From Clostridia bacterium (GTDB taxonomy: Bacteria; Bacillota; Clostridia; CAKSNL01; HGM11501), in the NCBI GenBank assembly GCA_017411325.1, contig JAFQQJ010000016.1, positions 27,556 through 91,555 on the forward strand: DNA of 64,000 bases, in the 5' to 3' direction. A program made the position numbers and the translations under genes. The notes beneath the pieces are model-generated. The model was not told the DNA's origin, made no database searches, and worked only from the letters and a program-made list of their open reading frames with translations. Position 1 is the stretch's first letter; every line of letters begins with the position of its first letter. Of the stretch, positions 1-7,525 are shown piece after piece.

Positions 1-975
1 TATTCTGCAATCCTTTATTATGATGTTTCCCGGGGTGTAGGGGACTTCCACGGAAAAGTCGGAATAGTAAGTAAATGCAGAAAGCATATTGTTTCTGTGG
101 CCGGAAAGCTCGGGCTTTATGCCTGATCTCTTTTCCTCAGGTGTTAAGCAGCCGCGGAATAAATAACGGCAGGGGCCGTACATATGACAGCCTTCGATTA
201 AAGCGTTTGTGCCTCCGAAACGAAGAGCGCTGCAGGCAGAGTTCAGAACACAGTTTTTGACAAGCACATTAAGGTTGGCAAAGCCTGCCACACAGTCGTC
301 TCCTGTGTAAAACTCCGAGTCTTCAATTATTATATTTCGGCAAACGGTTGCGTGAATTCCGTCGTGTCCCGCTAAAACGGTGACATTTTTCATTGTTATG
401 TTTTCAGAATAATATATGGCGTGTGCCCAGTTTGCGCTGTCCTTTGCCGTGTAGCCACAAAAGCTTACGTTTTTGCAGTAGAACATATTTATAAGGTGAG
501 GACCGCGGTAGTCTTCTTCGCCCTTTTCATCAAAGCAGTCGCTTCCGTCAATTATGCTTCCTTCTTCGCCGATTATGGCAATGTTTTCTGCGTTTATTGC
601 CTTTATAAGGCCGTGATTCCAACGGCTTCCGGGAAGGCGCATAAAGCGGTAGTCCCTTGTCCAGCCCGGACCGAAGCGGTTCCAGAGCCCGTCTGTAATC
701 CATTCTTCGGGCAGAGGCTCAATTTTGTCATTTATGTATGAGGAGTAATAATCCTCGGGGTTCCTTGAGCCCTTAAGGCAGGCATTTTTTAATAAATGCA
801 GGGTTACGTTGGAGCGAAGACGGATTGAACCTGTTATAAATACACCTTCGGGGATTATTACCTCACCGCCGCCCTGTAAGAAGCACTCATCAATTGCCTC
901 CTGGATTTTTTCTGTCTGCAATAAATCGATGCCCGGAACAGCGCCGAAATCAGTTATAGAAAATGTTTTAATCAT
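1..975 (-). CDS. Pectin-lyase-fold glycoside hydrolase (GH28-like), 3' end beyond window
   Basis: The frame is open from an ATG at 975 to base 1, giving 325 codons with no stop, so the C-terminus lies outside the window. The N-terminus reads IKTFSITDFGAVPGIDLLQT, the usual opening of bacterial GH28/polygalacturonase-like right-handed beta-helix enzymes (F-x-I-x-D-F-G-A). A run of short strand-turn repeats follows. DSANWAHAIYYSENITMKNV and the later AGHDGIHA and YTGDDCVAG stretches match the catalytic-face motifs of the family, where Asp residues serve as acid and base. No signal peptide is visible, so it may act on imported oligosaccharides. The start is set by AAGGAGG at 983-989. The exact substrate, pectin or another polysaccharide, cannot be told. 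Confidence 0.8.
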   Translation of the reverse strand, partial: MIKTFSITDFGAVPGIDLLQTEKIQEAIDECFLQGGGEVIIPEGVFITGSIRLRSNVTLHLLKNACLKGSRNPEDYYSSYINDKIEPLPEEWITDGLWNRFGPGWTRDYRFMRLPGSRWNHGLIKAINAENIAIIGEEGSIIDGSDCFDEKGEEDYRGPHLINMFYCKNVSFCGYTAKDSANWAHAIYYSENITMKNVTVLAGHDGIHATVCRNIIIEDSEFYTGDDCVAGFANLNVLVKNCVLNSACSALRFGGTNALIEGCHMYGPCRYLFRGCLTPEEKRSGIKPELSGHRNNMLSAFTYYSDFSVEVPYTPGNIIIKDCRI

Positions 976-1004
976 ATTTATGCCTCCTTGTTGAATATAC
1001 TGAT

Positions 1005-1033
1005 ATTTTAGCGGTTAGGGGCCGGTTTGTCAA
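1005..1033 (-). promoter_or_regulatory. Sigma-A promoter of the GH28-like gene
   Basis: On the minus strand a TTGACA (1033-1028) is followed after 17 bp by TAAAAT (1010-1005), 30 bp before the start codon of the glycosidase. Its -35 box lies in the left arm of the inverted repeat at 1027-1050. Confidence 0.7.
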
Positions 1034-1050
1034 GACTATCGTCTTGACAA
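1027..1050. repeat. Perfect inverted repeat covering both divergent -35 boxes (operator candidate)
   Basis: TTGTCAAGAC-TATC-GTCTTGACAA is a perfect inverted repeat with 10-bp arms and a 4-bp centre. Each arm contains one TTGACA, so a single bound protein would cover the -35 elements of promoters running both ways. No regulator gene is adjacent in this window. Confidence 0.7.
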
Positions 1051-1072
1051 TTACATTTTTTTGGAGTATACT
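1044..1072 (+). promoter_or_regulatory. Sigma-A promoter, distal, for the EEP-family gene
   Basis: TTGACA at 1044-1049, a 17-bp spacer and TATACT at 1067-1072. The -35 box is the right arm of the inverted repeat at 1027-1050. Confidence 0.65.
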
Positions 1073-1095
1073 TGAATCTGCATAAAAAGTGTTGC

Positions 1096-1124
1096 TTGAC
1101 ACGGAATTGATGCGGGGTTATAAT
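1096..1124 (+). promoter_or_regulatory. Sigma-A promoter, proximal, for the EEP-family gene
   Basis: Consensus TTGACA at 1096-1101, a 17-bp spacer and consensus TATAAT at 1119-1124, about 30 bp before the ATG at 1156. It is the stronger of two promoters in tandem. Confidence 0.8.
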
Positions 1125-1155
1125 TACAGAAAATAAGTTATGCAGGAGGTTTTTT

Positions 1156-1917
1156 ATGTCTTTTAATATAGTAACATTCAATATCCGTTACCGTTACAGA
1201 GGCGACGGCATAAATAGCTTTATAAACAGGGCAGGGATGATTTACGACAAGGTGAAAAAGGAAATGCCAGACATTATCGCATTTCAGGAAATGGTTCCCG
1301 AATCCCTGGAATTTATGCAGAGGGTTTTCCCCGAATACATAATAACCGGCCACGGAAGGACTAAGAACTATAATTCCGAAGGCGTTTTCACAGCAATTAA
1401 AACATCAACCCTTCAGCTTGTGGGAAATGAAGTGCTTTGGATAGGCCCTGATCCTTATGAGCCGGAGAGCAAATTCCCCGGTCAGAGTCCTTGCCCCAGA
1501 ACGCTTAATATTACAACAGTAAGAAGAAAAGCTGACGGCAGAATGATAAGGATTTTCAACGTGCATCTTGATGAGAAAACTGCCGAAGTTCGTGCTATGG
1601 GAATGAAAATGGTGCTTGATACCGTAAAATCCTTAAATGAAAAAAACGAAATGGATTTTGTTATTTTGGGCGATTTCAACGCCACGGAAAAGGAAGAAAC
1701 CATAAAGCTTTGCGAAAGCTTCCCCGGTATGGGAGATGTGACAAAGGGGCTTCCTTTTACCTTCCACGACTTCGGAAGACAGAGTGAAGCAAAAATAGAC
1801 TACATTTATTTAAGCGATAATCTTAAAACCGAGTTTGAAAAGCTTACCGTATGGGATGATGAGGAAAACGGAATTTATTTATCCGACCACTATCCCTTGT
1901 GTGCTGAACTTAAATAA
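1156..1917 (+). CDS. Endonuclease/exonuclease/phosphatase (EEP) family hydrolase
   Basis: This 253-residue protein has the EEP (DNase I-like) metal-dependent phosphoesterase fold. The motifs appear in order: N-terminal VTFNIRYR, IIAFQEM near residue 40 (the metal-binding Glu), FNVHLDE near 138 (catalytic His), ILGDFNAT near 173 (the DxN pair) and a C-terminal SDHYPL (final D-H). The length fits the small single-domain cytoplasmic branch. Members cleave DNA, phosphoinositides, sphingomyelin or other phosphodiesters, so the substrate is open. No signal peptide is seen. AGGAGG precedes the ATG. It is divergent from the GH28-like gene, shares a control region with it, and is followed by a hairpin terminator. 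Confidence 0.85.
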   Translation: MSFNIVTFNIRYRYRGDGINSFINRAGMIYDKVKKEMPDIIAFQEMVPESLEFMQRVFPEYIITGHGRTKNYNSEGVFTAIKTSTLQLVGNEVLWIGPDPYEPESKFPGQSPCPRTLNITTVRRKADGRMIRIFNVHLDEKTAEVRAMGMKMVLDTVKSLNEKNEMDFVILGDFNATEKEETIKLCESFPGMGDVTKGLPFTFHDFGRQSEAKIDYIYLSDNLKTEFEKLTVWDDEENGIYLSDHYPLCAELK

Positions 1918-1952
1918 AAAAGAAGGTTGGATTTTTCCAACCTTCTTTTTTA
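1918..1952. terminator. Bidirectional intrinsic terminator
   Basis: AAGAAGGTTGG (1920-1930) pairs with CCAACCTTCTT (1937-1947) around a 6-nt loop, with A-rich and T-rich flanks. It sits between the convergent EEP and zinc-ribbon genes and can serve both. Confidence 0.85.
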
Positions 1953-2414
1953 TTACTTTAAGATTTTTATTTTTCCGATTAAGGGAAGCTCTTTTGCTTT
2001 ACCTGTTGCGGCATTTACTATACCGATTATCGCAAGTATAAGCAATATAGCAGATAATATTGTGCCGATAATTGTTCCTATAAAGGGGATGAAAGCGAGG
2101 ATTGCGGATACAACTGAAAGTATAATCTCAGTAATCCATAAAACAAGTCCCTGGTTTGCATGGTAACGTGCATAGGCTGACTTGGGAGCTGCAAGAATCG
2201 GTATAAGAACTAAAATTCCCAAATAAGCCAATACTGCCATAACCTTGTTCTGCTGAATGTCCTCTGAAGCGAAGGAACCTGTGGTATCGGGAGTATCCAG
2301 GATGTTGTCCACTGTTTCCTTAACCGTTTCTGCAGGGTCTGCCTTTGCCTTGCACTCAGTGCAAAGAGTTAAGCCCTCCTCAATTTCTACGCCGCATTTT
2401 TCACAAAATGCCAT
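1953..2414 (-). CDS. Zinc-ribbon plus DUF4870-type membrane protein
   Basis: This 153-residue protein begins with a zinc ribbon (CEKC at 4-7, then CTEC near 18-21). A low-complexity linker leads to a DUF4870-like membrane region from about residue 58, marked by VMAVLAYLGILVLIPIL, YARYHANQGLVLW and two further hydrophobic helices. The family is widespread in Bacillota, usually as a single gene, and has no firm function. The start codon lies behind AAGGAGGT. It is downstream of trkH on the same strand, with only a weak hairpin between, so co-transcription is possible. Confidence 0.8.
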   Translation of the reverse strand: MAFCEKCGVEIEEGLTLCTECKAKADPAETVKETVDNILDTPDTTGSFASEDIQQNKVMAVLAYLGILVLIPILAAPKSAYARYHANQGLVLWITEIILSVVSAILAFIPFIGTIIGTILSAILLILAIIGIVNAATGKAKELPLIGKIKILK

Positions 2415-2461
2415 AAATATACCTCCTTTTTATTATAATCAGCAACAGCTGATTTATTTTG

Positions 2462-3901
2462 TTATTTCTTCCAGGTTGCGGGAGAAAACAGTACAAGCAT
2501 CGGGAAAATTTCAAGTCGTCCGATAAGCATTGCTGCTGACAGGACAAGCTTTGAAAAGGATGAAAATTCTGAAAAATTCATTGTGGGGCCGACTTTGGAA
2601 AGACCGGGACCTATGTTGTTTATGGTTGCCGCAACTGCTGTAAAGTTAGTGGTGAAATCAAAATTGTCAAGACTTATCAGAAGAAGAGTAAATACAAAGA
2701 TTGAAAGATAAGCCACTGTGAATACATTTACGGAGCGGACTGTCTCGTGTTCAACAGGTCTGCCGTTCATAGTGATTTTAATTGTACTTTTCGGATGAGC
2801 AAGAATTTTGATTTCTTTTATAATACTCTTGAACAGAATTATTATTCTGGAAACCTTCATTCCGCCGCCTGTGCTTCCGGCGCAGGCACCGATAAACATA
2901 AGCACCACAAGTATTGTTTTTGAAAGAGAAGGCCACAGGTCAAAATCTGCAGTTGCAAAGCCGGTTGTCGTAATGATGGAGGCAACCTGAAAGCTGCTGT
3001 GGCGAAATGCTTCAGAAACAGATGGGAAAAGATGTCTTATATTAAATCCGATTACAAGAATTGAAGAAAGAATGATTAAAAGATATGTTCTTACTTCGTT
3101 GGATTTAAGCACGGCGGAAAACTTTTTCATAAGTATAAGATAATAAATAGAAAAGTCTATTCCGAAAAATATCATAAAAATGGTAACTACATTCTGAATG
3201 TAGGGAGAATAACCGGCAAGGCTTGAATTCTTAATTCCGAAGCCGCCGGTGCCGGCTGTACCGAAAGCTGTGGTCAGTGCTTCAAATAAATTCATTCCGC
3301 CGAATAAGAGAAGCACAATCATTAAAAGCGTCATTGCAATATAAATGGTATACAAAATTTTCGCTGTGGACTTAACCTTGGGAACAAGCTTTGAAACAGA
3401 GGGGCCGGGGCTTTCTGCTTTTATAAGATTAAGATTTGTTCCGCCGAAAAGGGGGAGGATGGCAACAAGAAAAACCAGAACTCCCATACCGCCTATCCAG
3501 TGGGTAAAGCTTCGCCAGAATAGTAAGCTTTTCGGAAGGGCTTCCACATCAGAAAGGATGGATGCACCTGTTGTTGTGAATCCGGATACGGTTTCAAAAA
3601 AAGCATCAATGAAATTCGGAATATATCCCGAAAAAATAAAGGGGAGGCATCCGAAAAGACTTATTAAAATCCATGAAAGTGCAACCGTTATATAGCCTTC
3701 TTTGGCGAACATTGCTTTGTTGTCTGGAGGCTTGACTGTAAAAAGCACCCCTGTCAGAGTACAGAGCAATGCCGAAACGACAAATGAGCCCAAAATATAA
3801 GGTTCCTTATAGACAATGGAGCAGATTATCGGAAGAAGCATAAACAAAGCTTCTATATAAAGCACGGTGCCCAGTGTGTAAAATATAATTTTGCGATTCA
3901 T
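2462..3901 (-). CDS. trkH: TrkH-family potassium uptake channel subunit
   Basis: This 479-residue integral membrane protein has the four-fold repeated M1-P-M2 architecture of the TrkH/KtrB superfamily. Pore-loop motifs are visible: TTTGASI near residue 110, TAGTGGFG near 220, TTTGFATADFDLWP near 312 and NNIGPGLSKVGP near 427. It forms the K+-translocating pore and is gated by the cytosolic TrkA ring encoded directly upstream. The 10-bp gap from trkA holds AGGAT, so the pair is translated from one message. The length fits TrkH better than the shorter KtrB. Confidence 0.93.
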   Translation of the reverse strand: MNRKIIFYTLGTVLYIEALFMLLPIICSIVYKEPYILGSFVVSALLCTLTGVLFTVKPPDNKAMFAKEGYITVALSWILISLFGCLPFIFSGYIPNFIDAFFETVSGFTTTGASILSDVEALPKSLLFWRSFTHWIGGMGVLVFLVAILPLFGGTNLNLIKAESPGPSVSKLVPKVKSTAKILYTIYIAMTLLMIVLLLFGGMNLFEALTTAFGTAGTGGFGIKNSSLAGYSPYIQNVVTIFMIFFGIDFSIYYLILMKKFSAVLKSNEVRTYLLIILSSILVIGFNIRHLFPSVSEAFRHSSFQVASIITTTGFATADFDLWPSLSKTILVVLMFIGACAGSTGGGMKVSRIIILFKSIIKEIKILAHPKSTIKITMNGRPVEHETVRSVNVFTVAYLSIFVFTLLLISLDNFDFTTNFTAVAATINNIGPGLSKVGPTMNFSEFSSFSKLVLSAAMLIGRLEIFPMLVLFSPATWKK

Positions 3902-3911
3902 AATTTATCCT

Positions 3912-5270
3912 CTACTGGAGAATGTCCGAGATATCATCAAAGCCTGCTTCGGTTGTCACGATGATAACGGAATCTCCCTCTTTGATTATGTCATGACCTC
4001 TGGGAATGATGATCTGACCGCCGCGGGTTATGCAGGCGATTAATATATTGGGTTTGAGATGAAGCTTCATAATAGGAATATCCGAAATGGGAGAGCCTTT
4101 TTTTATTCTGAATTCCAGTGCTTCGGCTTTGCCGTCAAGAATAAGGTGTACCGTCTCAATGTTTGAGCTTCTTGACTGATTTCTGGCACGCACAAACCTT
4201 AAGATGTATTCGGTGGTTATGTTTTTAGGATAGAAAATCGAGTCAAGCTCAAGGGAATTCAATACATTATCGTATTCAATACGGTTAACCTTGGTTACGA
4301 TTTTTTTAACATCCTTGCTTTTTGCATAAAGGGAAAGAAGCACGTTCTCCTCGTCAATATTTGTGAGTGCAACGAAGGACTCCGCATATTCAAGCCCTGC
4401 TTCAAGTAATGTGGTCTTGTCTGTACCGTCGCCGTTTATTATAGTTGCTTTGGGGAGAAGCTGGAAAAGCTCATCGCAGCGCTTTTCGTCCTGTTCAATA
4501 ATTTTTACGGAAATACCGGTCTGTATCAAGCGGTTGGCAAGATAATATGCCGTGTCACCGCCGCCTACAATGATGGTATCTTTTACACTTGAAGTTTTGA
4601 TGCCGATTTTCTTAAAGAAATAAGCACCGTTTGAAACAGAGGAAACTATGCTTATATAGTCGCCTTCCTTAAGGACGAAATCACCGCCGGGAATAAAGGC
4701 TTCGTCATCGCGCTCAACTCCGCATACAAGGATGTCGCAGTTAAGCTTCGGAGTTAAATCCGCAATACGCATATTGTCAAGGGGAGAATCCTCGTGAATA
4801 CGGAATTTTAAGATTTCAACTCTTCCTTTTGAGAAGGTATCTATCTGAATGGCGGACGGAAATCTTAAAACCCTCGCCATTTCGTGGGCAGCCGCCTGCT
4901 CCGGATTTATAACCATTGCAAGGCCTAAATCTTCCCTTATAAGATGGATGTCCTTGTTGTATTCGGGACGCCTGATTCTTGCTATGGTTTTTAAATGACC
5001 GCATTTTTTCGCGATGAGACAGGTAATCAGGTTAAGCTCATCATTACCTGTTACGGCAATTAAAAGATCGGCTTTTTCGATGCCTGCTTCTTTTAATGTT
5101 TCCTGGCTTATGGCATCGCCTGTAACGCCCATAACATCATACTGGTTAACGGCGTGCTCAATGTTCTGATATTTTAAATCTATTAAAGTTATGTCATGTT
5201 CATTTTCCTGACTCAGTTTTTCGGCAAGCTTTAAGCCTACTTTTCCTGCACCTACTATAATAATATTCAT
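3912..5270 (-). CDS. trkA: Trk potassium transporter regulatory subunit TrkA
   Basis: This 452-residue cytosolic protein has two RCK-type halves. The first Rossmann fold starts at residue 1 with MNIIIVGAGKVGLKLAEKL and an acidic LIDL. The second starts near residue 227 with TIIVGGGDTAYYLANRL. Each is followed by a TrkA_C domain, around residues 145-215 and 370-452. It binds NAD(H) or nucleotides and gates TrkH. It is the first gene of a two-gene operon with trkH and has its own upstream promoter. GAAAGGA precedes the ATG. Confidence 0.93.
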   Translation of the reverse strand: MNIIIVGAGKVGLKLAEKLSQENEHDITLIDLKYQNIEHAVNQYDVMGVTGDAISQETLKEAGIEKADLLIAVTGNDELNLITCLIAKKCGHLKTIARIRRPEYNKDIHLIREDLGLAMVINPEQAAAHEMARVLRFPSAIQIDTFSKGRVEILKFRIHEDSPLDNMRIADLTPKLNCDILVCGVERDDEAFIPGGDFVLKEGDYISIVSSVSNGAYFFKKIGIKTSSVKDTIIVGGGDTAYYLANRLIQTGISVKIIEQDEKRCDELFQLLPKATIINGDGTDKTTLLEAGLEYAESFVALTNIDEENVLLSLYAKSKDVKKIVTKVNRIEYDNVLNSLELDSIFYPKNITTEYILRFVRARNQSRSSNIETVHLILDGKAEALEFRIKKGSPISDIPIMKLHLKPNILIACITRGGQIIIPRGHDIIKEGDSVIIVTTEAGFDDISDILQ

Positions 5271-5329
5271 ATGAAGTCCTTTCTCCCTTAGGGGAAAATT
5301 AAATTCTGTCCTGCAAGGTGTATAGGGAT

Positions 5330-5358
5330 ATTATAATAGATAGTTGTTAAAAAGTAAA
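5330..5358 (-). promoter_or_regulatory. Sigma-A promoter of trkA-trkH
   Basis: Minus-strand TTTACT (5358-5353), a 17-bp spacer and TATAAT (5335-5330). The leader before the trkA ATG is about 55 nt. Confidence 0.7.
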
Positions 5359-5416
5359 GAAAAAAAGTAAAAATATACCTCTGTTTGTTAAATTGCCACA
5401 AAAATCAAAAAAAGCA

Positions 5417-5445
5417 TTGACTTTACCGCTCTGTCGTGTTACTAT
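5417..5445 (+). promoter_or_regulatory. Promoter of the regulator-his operon
   Basis: TTGACT at 5417-5422, a 17-bp spacer and TACTAT at 5440-5445. The -10 box is embedded in the palindrome at 5439-5450. The ATG of the regulator follows 33 bp later. Confidence 0.7.
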
Positions 5446-5450
5446 AGTAA
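5439..5450. promoter_or_regulatory. Palindromic operator candidate for the YerC/HisR regulator
   Basis: TTACTATAGTAA is a perfect 12-bp palindrome lying on the -10 box of the his promoter, directly upstream of a TrpR-like regulator gene. A repressor bound here would block RNA polymerase. TrpR itself binds CTAG-centred palindromes, so an ACTATAGT-type site is plausible. Assignment to this regulator is inference. Confidence 0.55.
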
Positions 5451-5478
5451 AGTGATAAAGCGAAAGCGAGGTTAGTTT

Positions 5479-5772
5479 ATGAACAACGGTTATTTTGAAT
5501 CAGCCGAAAAGCTTTTTAAGGCAATACTTATGCTTGAGAACGAAGATGAGTGTAAGGAATTTTTTGAGGATATATGTACCGTAAAGGAAATTCAGGATAT
5601 GTGCCTGAGGCTTACTGTGGCTATGGAGCTTAAAAAAGGAAAAAGCTATCAGGATATATCAAAGGAAACAGGTGCAAGCACCACAACCATAAGCCGTGTT
5701 AACCGTTGCCTTGTATACGGAAGCGGCGGCTACAGAAAAATGCTTGAAAAGCTGACAGAAGAGGATAAATAA
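5479..5772 (+). CDS. TrpR-like regulator of the YerC/YecD family (HisR candidate)
   Basis: This 97-residue all-helical protein belongs to the YerC/YecD branch of the TrpR superfamily. A helix-turn-helix is visible from about residue 55: GKSYQDISKETGASTTTISR. FFEDICTVKEIQDMCLRL upstream of it is typical of the family, which in Bacillota is commonly found at the head of his operons and is proposed to repress them. It is 12 bp from hisZ, shares the promoter with the whole operon, and a palindrome overlaps that promoter, which suits autoregulation. The corepressor, presumably histidine, is inferred. Confidence 0.88.
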   Translation: MNNGYFESAEKLFKAILMLENEDECKEFFEDICTVKEIQDMCLRLTVAMELKKGKSYQDISKETGASTTTISRVNRCLVYGSGGYRKMLEKLTEEDK

Positions 5773-5784
5773 GGGGGCATAATA

Positions 5785-6894
5785 ATGAAGATTGACGATT
5801 CTGTTTTAAGAAATGACGAAAAGGCGGTTTTCGCCCTTCGAAGTCTCTATTCCAAATACGGATATTCCCGCTACAGAATGAGTAAGTTTGAGGAATATGA
5901 TTTATATGTAAGAAACAAGGATTTTTTAATTTCTGACCATATCATTACTTTCACCGATACCGACGGGAAATTAATGGCGTTAAAGCCCGACGTAACCTTG
6001 TCTATCATAAAAAACAGCAAGGATGACAATAAAGTGCAGAAGCTTTACTACAACGAAAATGTGTACAGAGTTTCAAAGGGAAGTCACGCTTTTAAGGAAA
6101 TAATGCAGCTTGGACTTGAGTGCATCGGAAATTCCGACGACTATTCTGTTTATGAAGTCATCTGTCTTGCGGCAATGAGTCTTAAAACAATATCAGAGGA
6201 TTTTGTTCTTGATATATCAAATCTCAATGTTATATCGGAGGTTCTCTTAAAAATGGGAGTTTCGGCATCGATTGAAAAAGACTTGCTTAAATGTATAGGT
6301 GAAAAGAACTCTCACGGAATCGGTGAGATATGTAAAAAAGAAGGAATCGACGGCTCTGACCTTATGAAGCTTGTATCCTTATACGGCGCACCGTCTGATG
6401 TTTTGCCGGCATTAACTGAAATTCTCGGAGAAGAAACCGAAGCACTTTTAAGACTTAAGAAAATTACCATGGCGCTTTCCGAGGCAGGTCTCGGCGGAAA
6501 AATCAATATAGACTTTTCAGTTATAAATGATATGAACTACTATAACGGCTTTGTTTTCAAGGGCTTTATAAATGGAATTGCGACTGGCATTTTGTCCGGC
6601 GGTCAGTATGACAAGCTTATGAAGAAGATGGGCAAAAAAAGCGAGGCGATAGGCTTTGCCATATATCTTGACTCTCTTTACGCCCTTTCCGAAGGCGAAA
6701 CGGCTTTCGATGTGGATACGGTTATTTTATACGATGACAACTGCGATATGAAAGCACTTTCCGACACGGTAAAGCTTTTTACCGCCGACGGAAAAAGTGC
6801 AATGGCGCTTAAAGAAATTCCTGCTGATTTAAGATATAACAAGCTTCTTAAAATGAATGAGAGAGGGGTTGAAATCATTGAAAACCGTGCTTAA
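5785..6894 (+). CDS. hisZ: ATP phosphoribosyltransferase regulatory subunit HisZ
   Basis: This 369-residue protein is a catalytically inactive paralogue of histidyl-tRNA synthetase. The class II core is visible: LMALKPDVTLSI near residue 68, YYNENVYR near 94, QLGLECIG near 113, and a late ATGILSGGQYDKLMKKMGK near 270 where HisS has its ATP and histidine loop. HisZ pairs with the short form of HisG, which lacks the regulatory ACT-like domain and follows immediately. Together they catalyse and feedback-regulate the first step of histidine synthesis. The C-terminal anticodon-binding domain of true HisS is short here. The stop overlaps the hisG start. Confidence 0.93.
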   Translation: MKIDDSVLRNDEKAVFALRSLYSKYGYSRYRMSKFEEYDLYVRNKDFLISDHIITFTDTDGKLMALKPDVTLSIIKNSKDDNKVQKLYYNENVYRVSKGSHAFKEIMQLGLECIGNSDDYSVYEVICLAAMSLKTISEDFVLDISNLNVISEVLLKMGVSASIEKDLLKCIGEKNSHGIGEICKKEGIDGSDLMKLVSLYGAPSDVLPALTEILGEETEALLRLKKITMALSEAGLGGKINIDFSVINDMNYYNGFVFKGFINGIATGILSGGQYDKLMKKMGKKSEAIGFAIYLDSLYALSEGETAFDVDTVILYDDNCDMKALSDTVKLFTADGKSAMALKEIPADLRYNKLLKMNERGVEIIENRA

Positions 6895-7525
6895 TGTTGC
6901 GCTTCCCAAGGGAAGACTTGGCGAAAAGGTTTATGATATGTTTGAAAAAGCGGGTTTTCCCTGTCCCTCAATAAAAGAGCAGAACAGAAAACTTATCTTT
7001 GAAAACGAGGAAAAGTGTGTAAGATATTTCTGGGTAAAGCCCTCGGATGTTGCAATTTATGTTGAGAGAGGTGCCGCTGATATAGGCGTTGCGGGAAAGG
7101 ATATCCTGCTTGAATACGAGCCTGAGGTTTATGAGCTTTTAGACCTTGATATCGGAAAATGCCGTATGGCTGTTGCCGCAAAACGTGATTTCAGGGAAAA
7201 CACCGAGCGCCCCTTAAGGGTTGCCACAAAGTTTTCAAATATCACAAAGGCTTACTATGCGGCAAAGGGAAGGGATATTGACATAATTCACTTAAACGGC
7301 TCAATTGAAATTGCCCCGATTTTATCCTTGTCCGATGTAATTGTGGATATTGTTGAAACGGGCACAACCTTAAAGGAAAATGACCTTGAGGTAAAGGAAG
7401 AAATCGTTCCCATAAGCGCAAGGCTTATTGCAAATAAGTCAAGCTTCAAGTTCAAGGGCGATTTGATGGAAAAGGTTATTACATCGCTTAAAATACAGAC
7501 AGCGGAGGGCAGAAAAAATGATTAA
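6878..7525 (+). CDS. hisG: ATP phosphoribosyltransferase catalytic subunit, short form
   Basis: HisG joins ATP and PRPP to phosphoribosyl-ATP, the committed step of histidine synthesis. The protein is about 215 residues, the short form that needs HisZ. Signature stretches are NVALPKGRLGEK at the N-terminus, ADIGVAGKDILLE near 70, and DVIVDIVETGTTLKEN near 155, which is the PRPP loop. The chosen start is TTG at 6878, because GAGAGGGG at 6861-6868 stands 9 nt before it. An in-frame ATG at 6857 lies ahead of that Shine-Dalgarno and would add seven unconserved residues. It overlaps hisZ by 17 bp and hisD by 8 bp. Confidence 0.93.
   Translation: MKTVLNVALPKGRLGEKVYDMFEKAGFPCPSIKEQNRKLIFENEEKCVRYFWVKPSDVAIYVERGAADIGVAGKDILLEYEPEVYELLDLDIGKCRMAVAAKRDFRENTERPLRVATKFSNITKAYYAAKGRDIDIIHLNGSIEIAPILSLSDVIVDIVETGTTLKENDLEVKEEIVPISARLIANKSSFKFKGDLMEKVITSLKIQTAEGRKND

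Noticed and set aside
421..741. Plus-strand open frame inside the GH28-like gene
   Set aside because: The minus-strand frame has clear beta-helix motifs over the same bases.
2437..2454. Hairpin AATCAGC/GCTGATT between trkH and the zinc-ribbon gene as a terminator
   Set aside because: Only seven AT-rich pairs, no T tract in the minus direction. Too weak to call.
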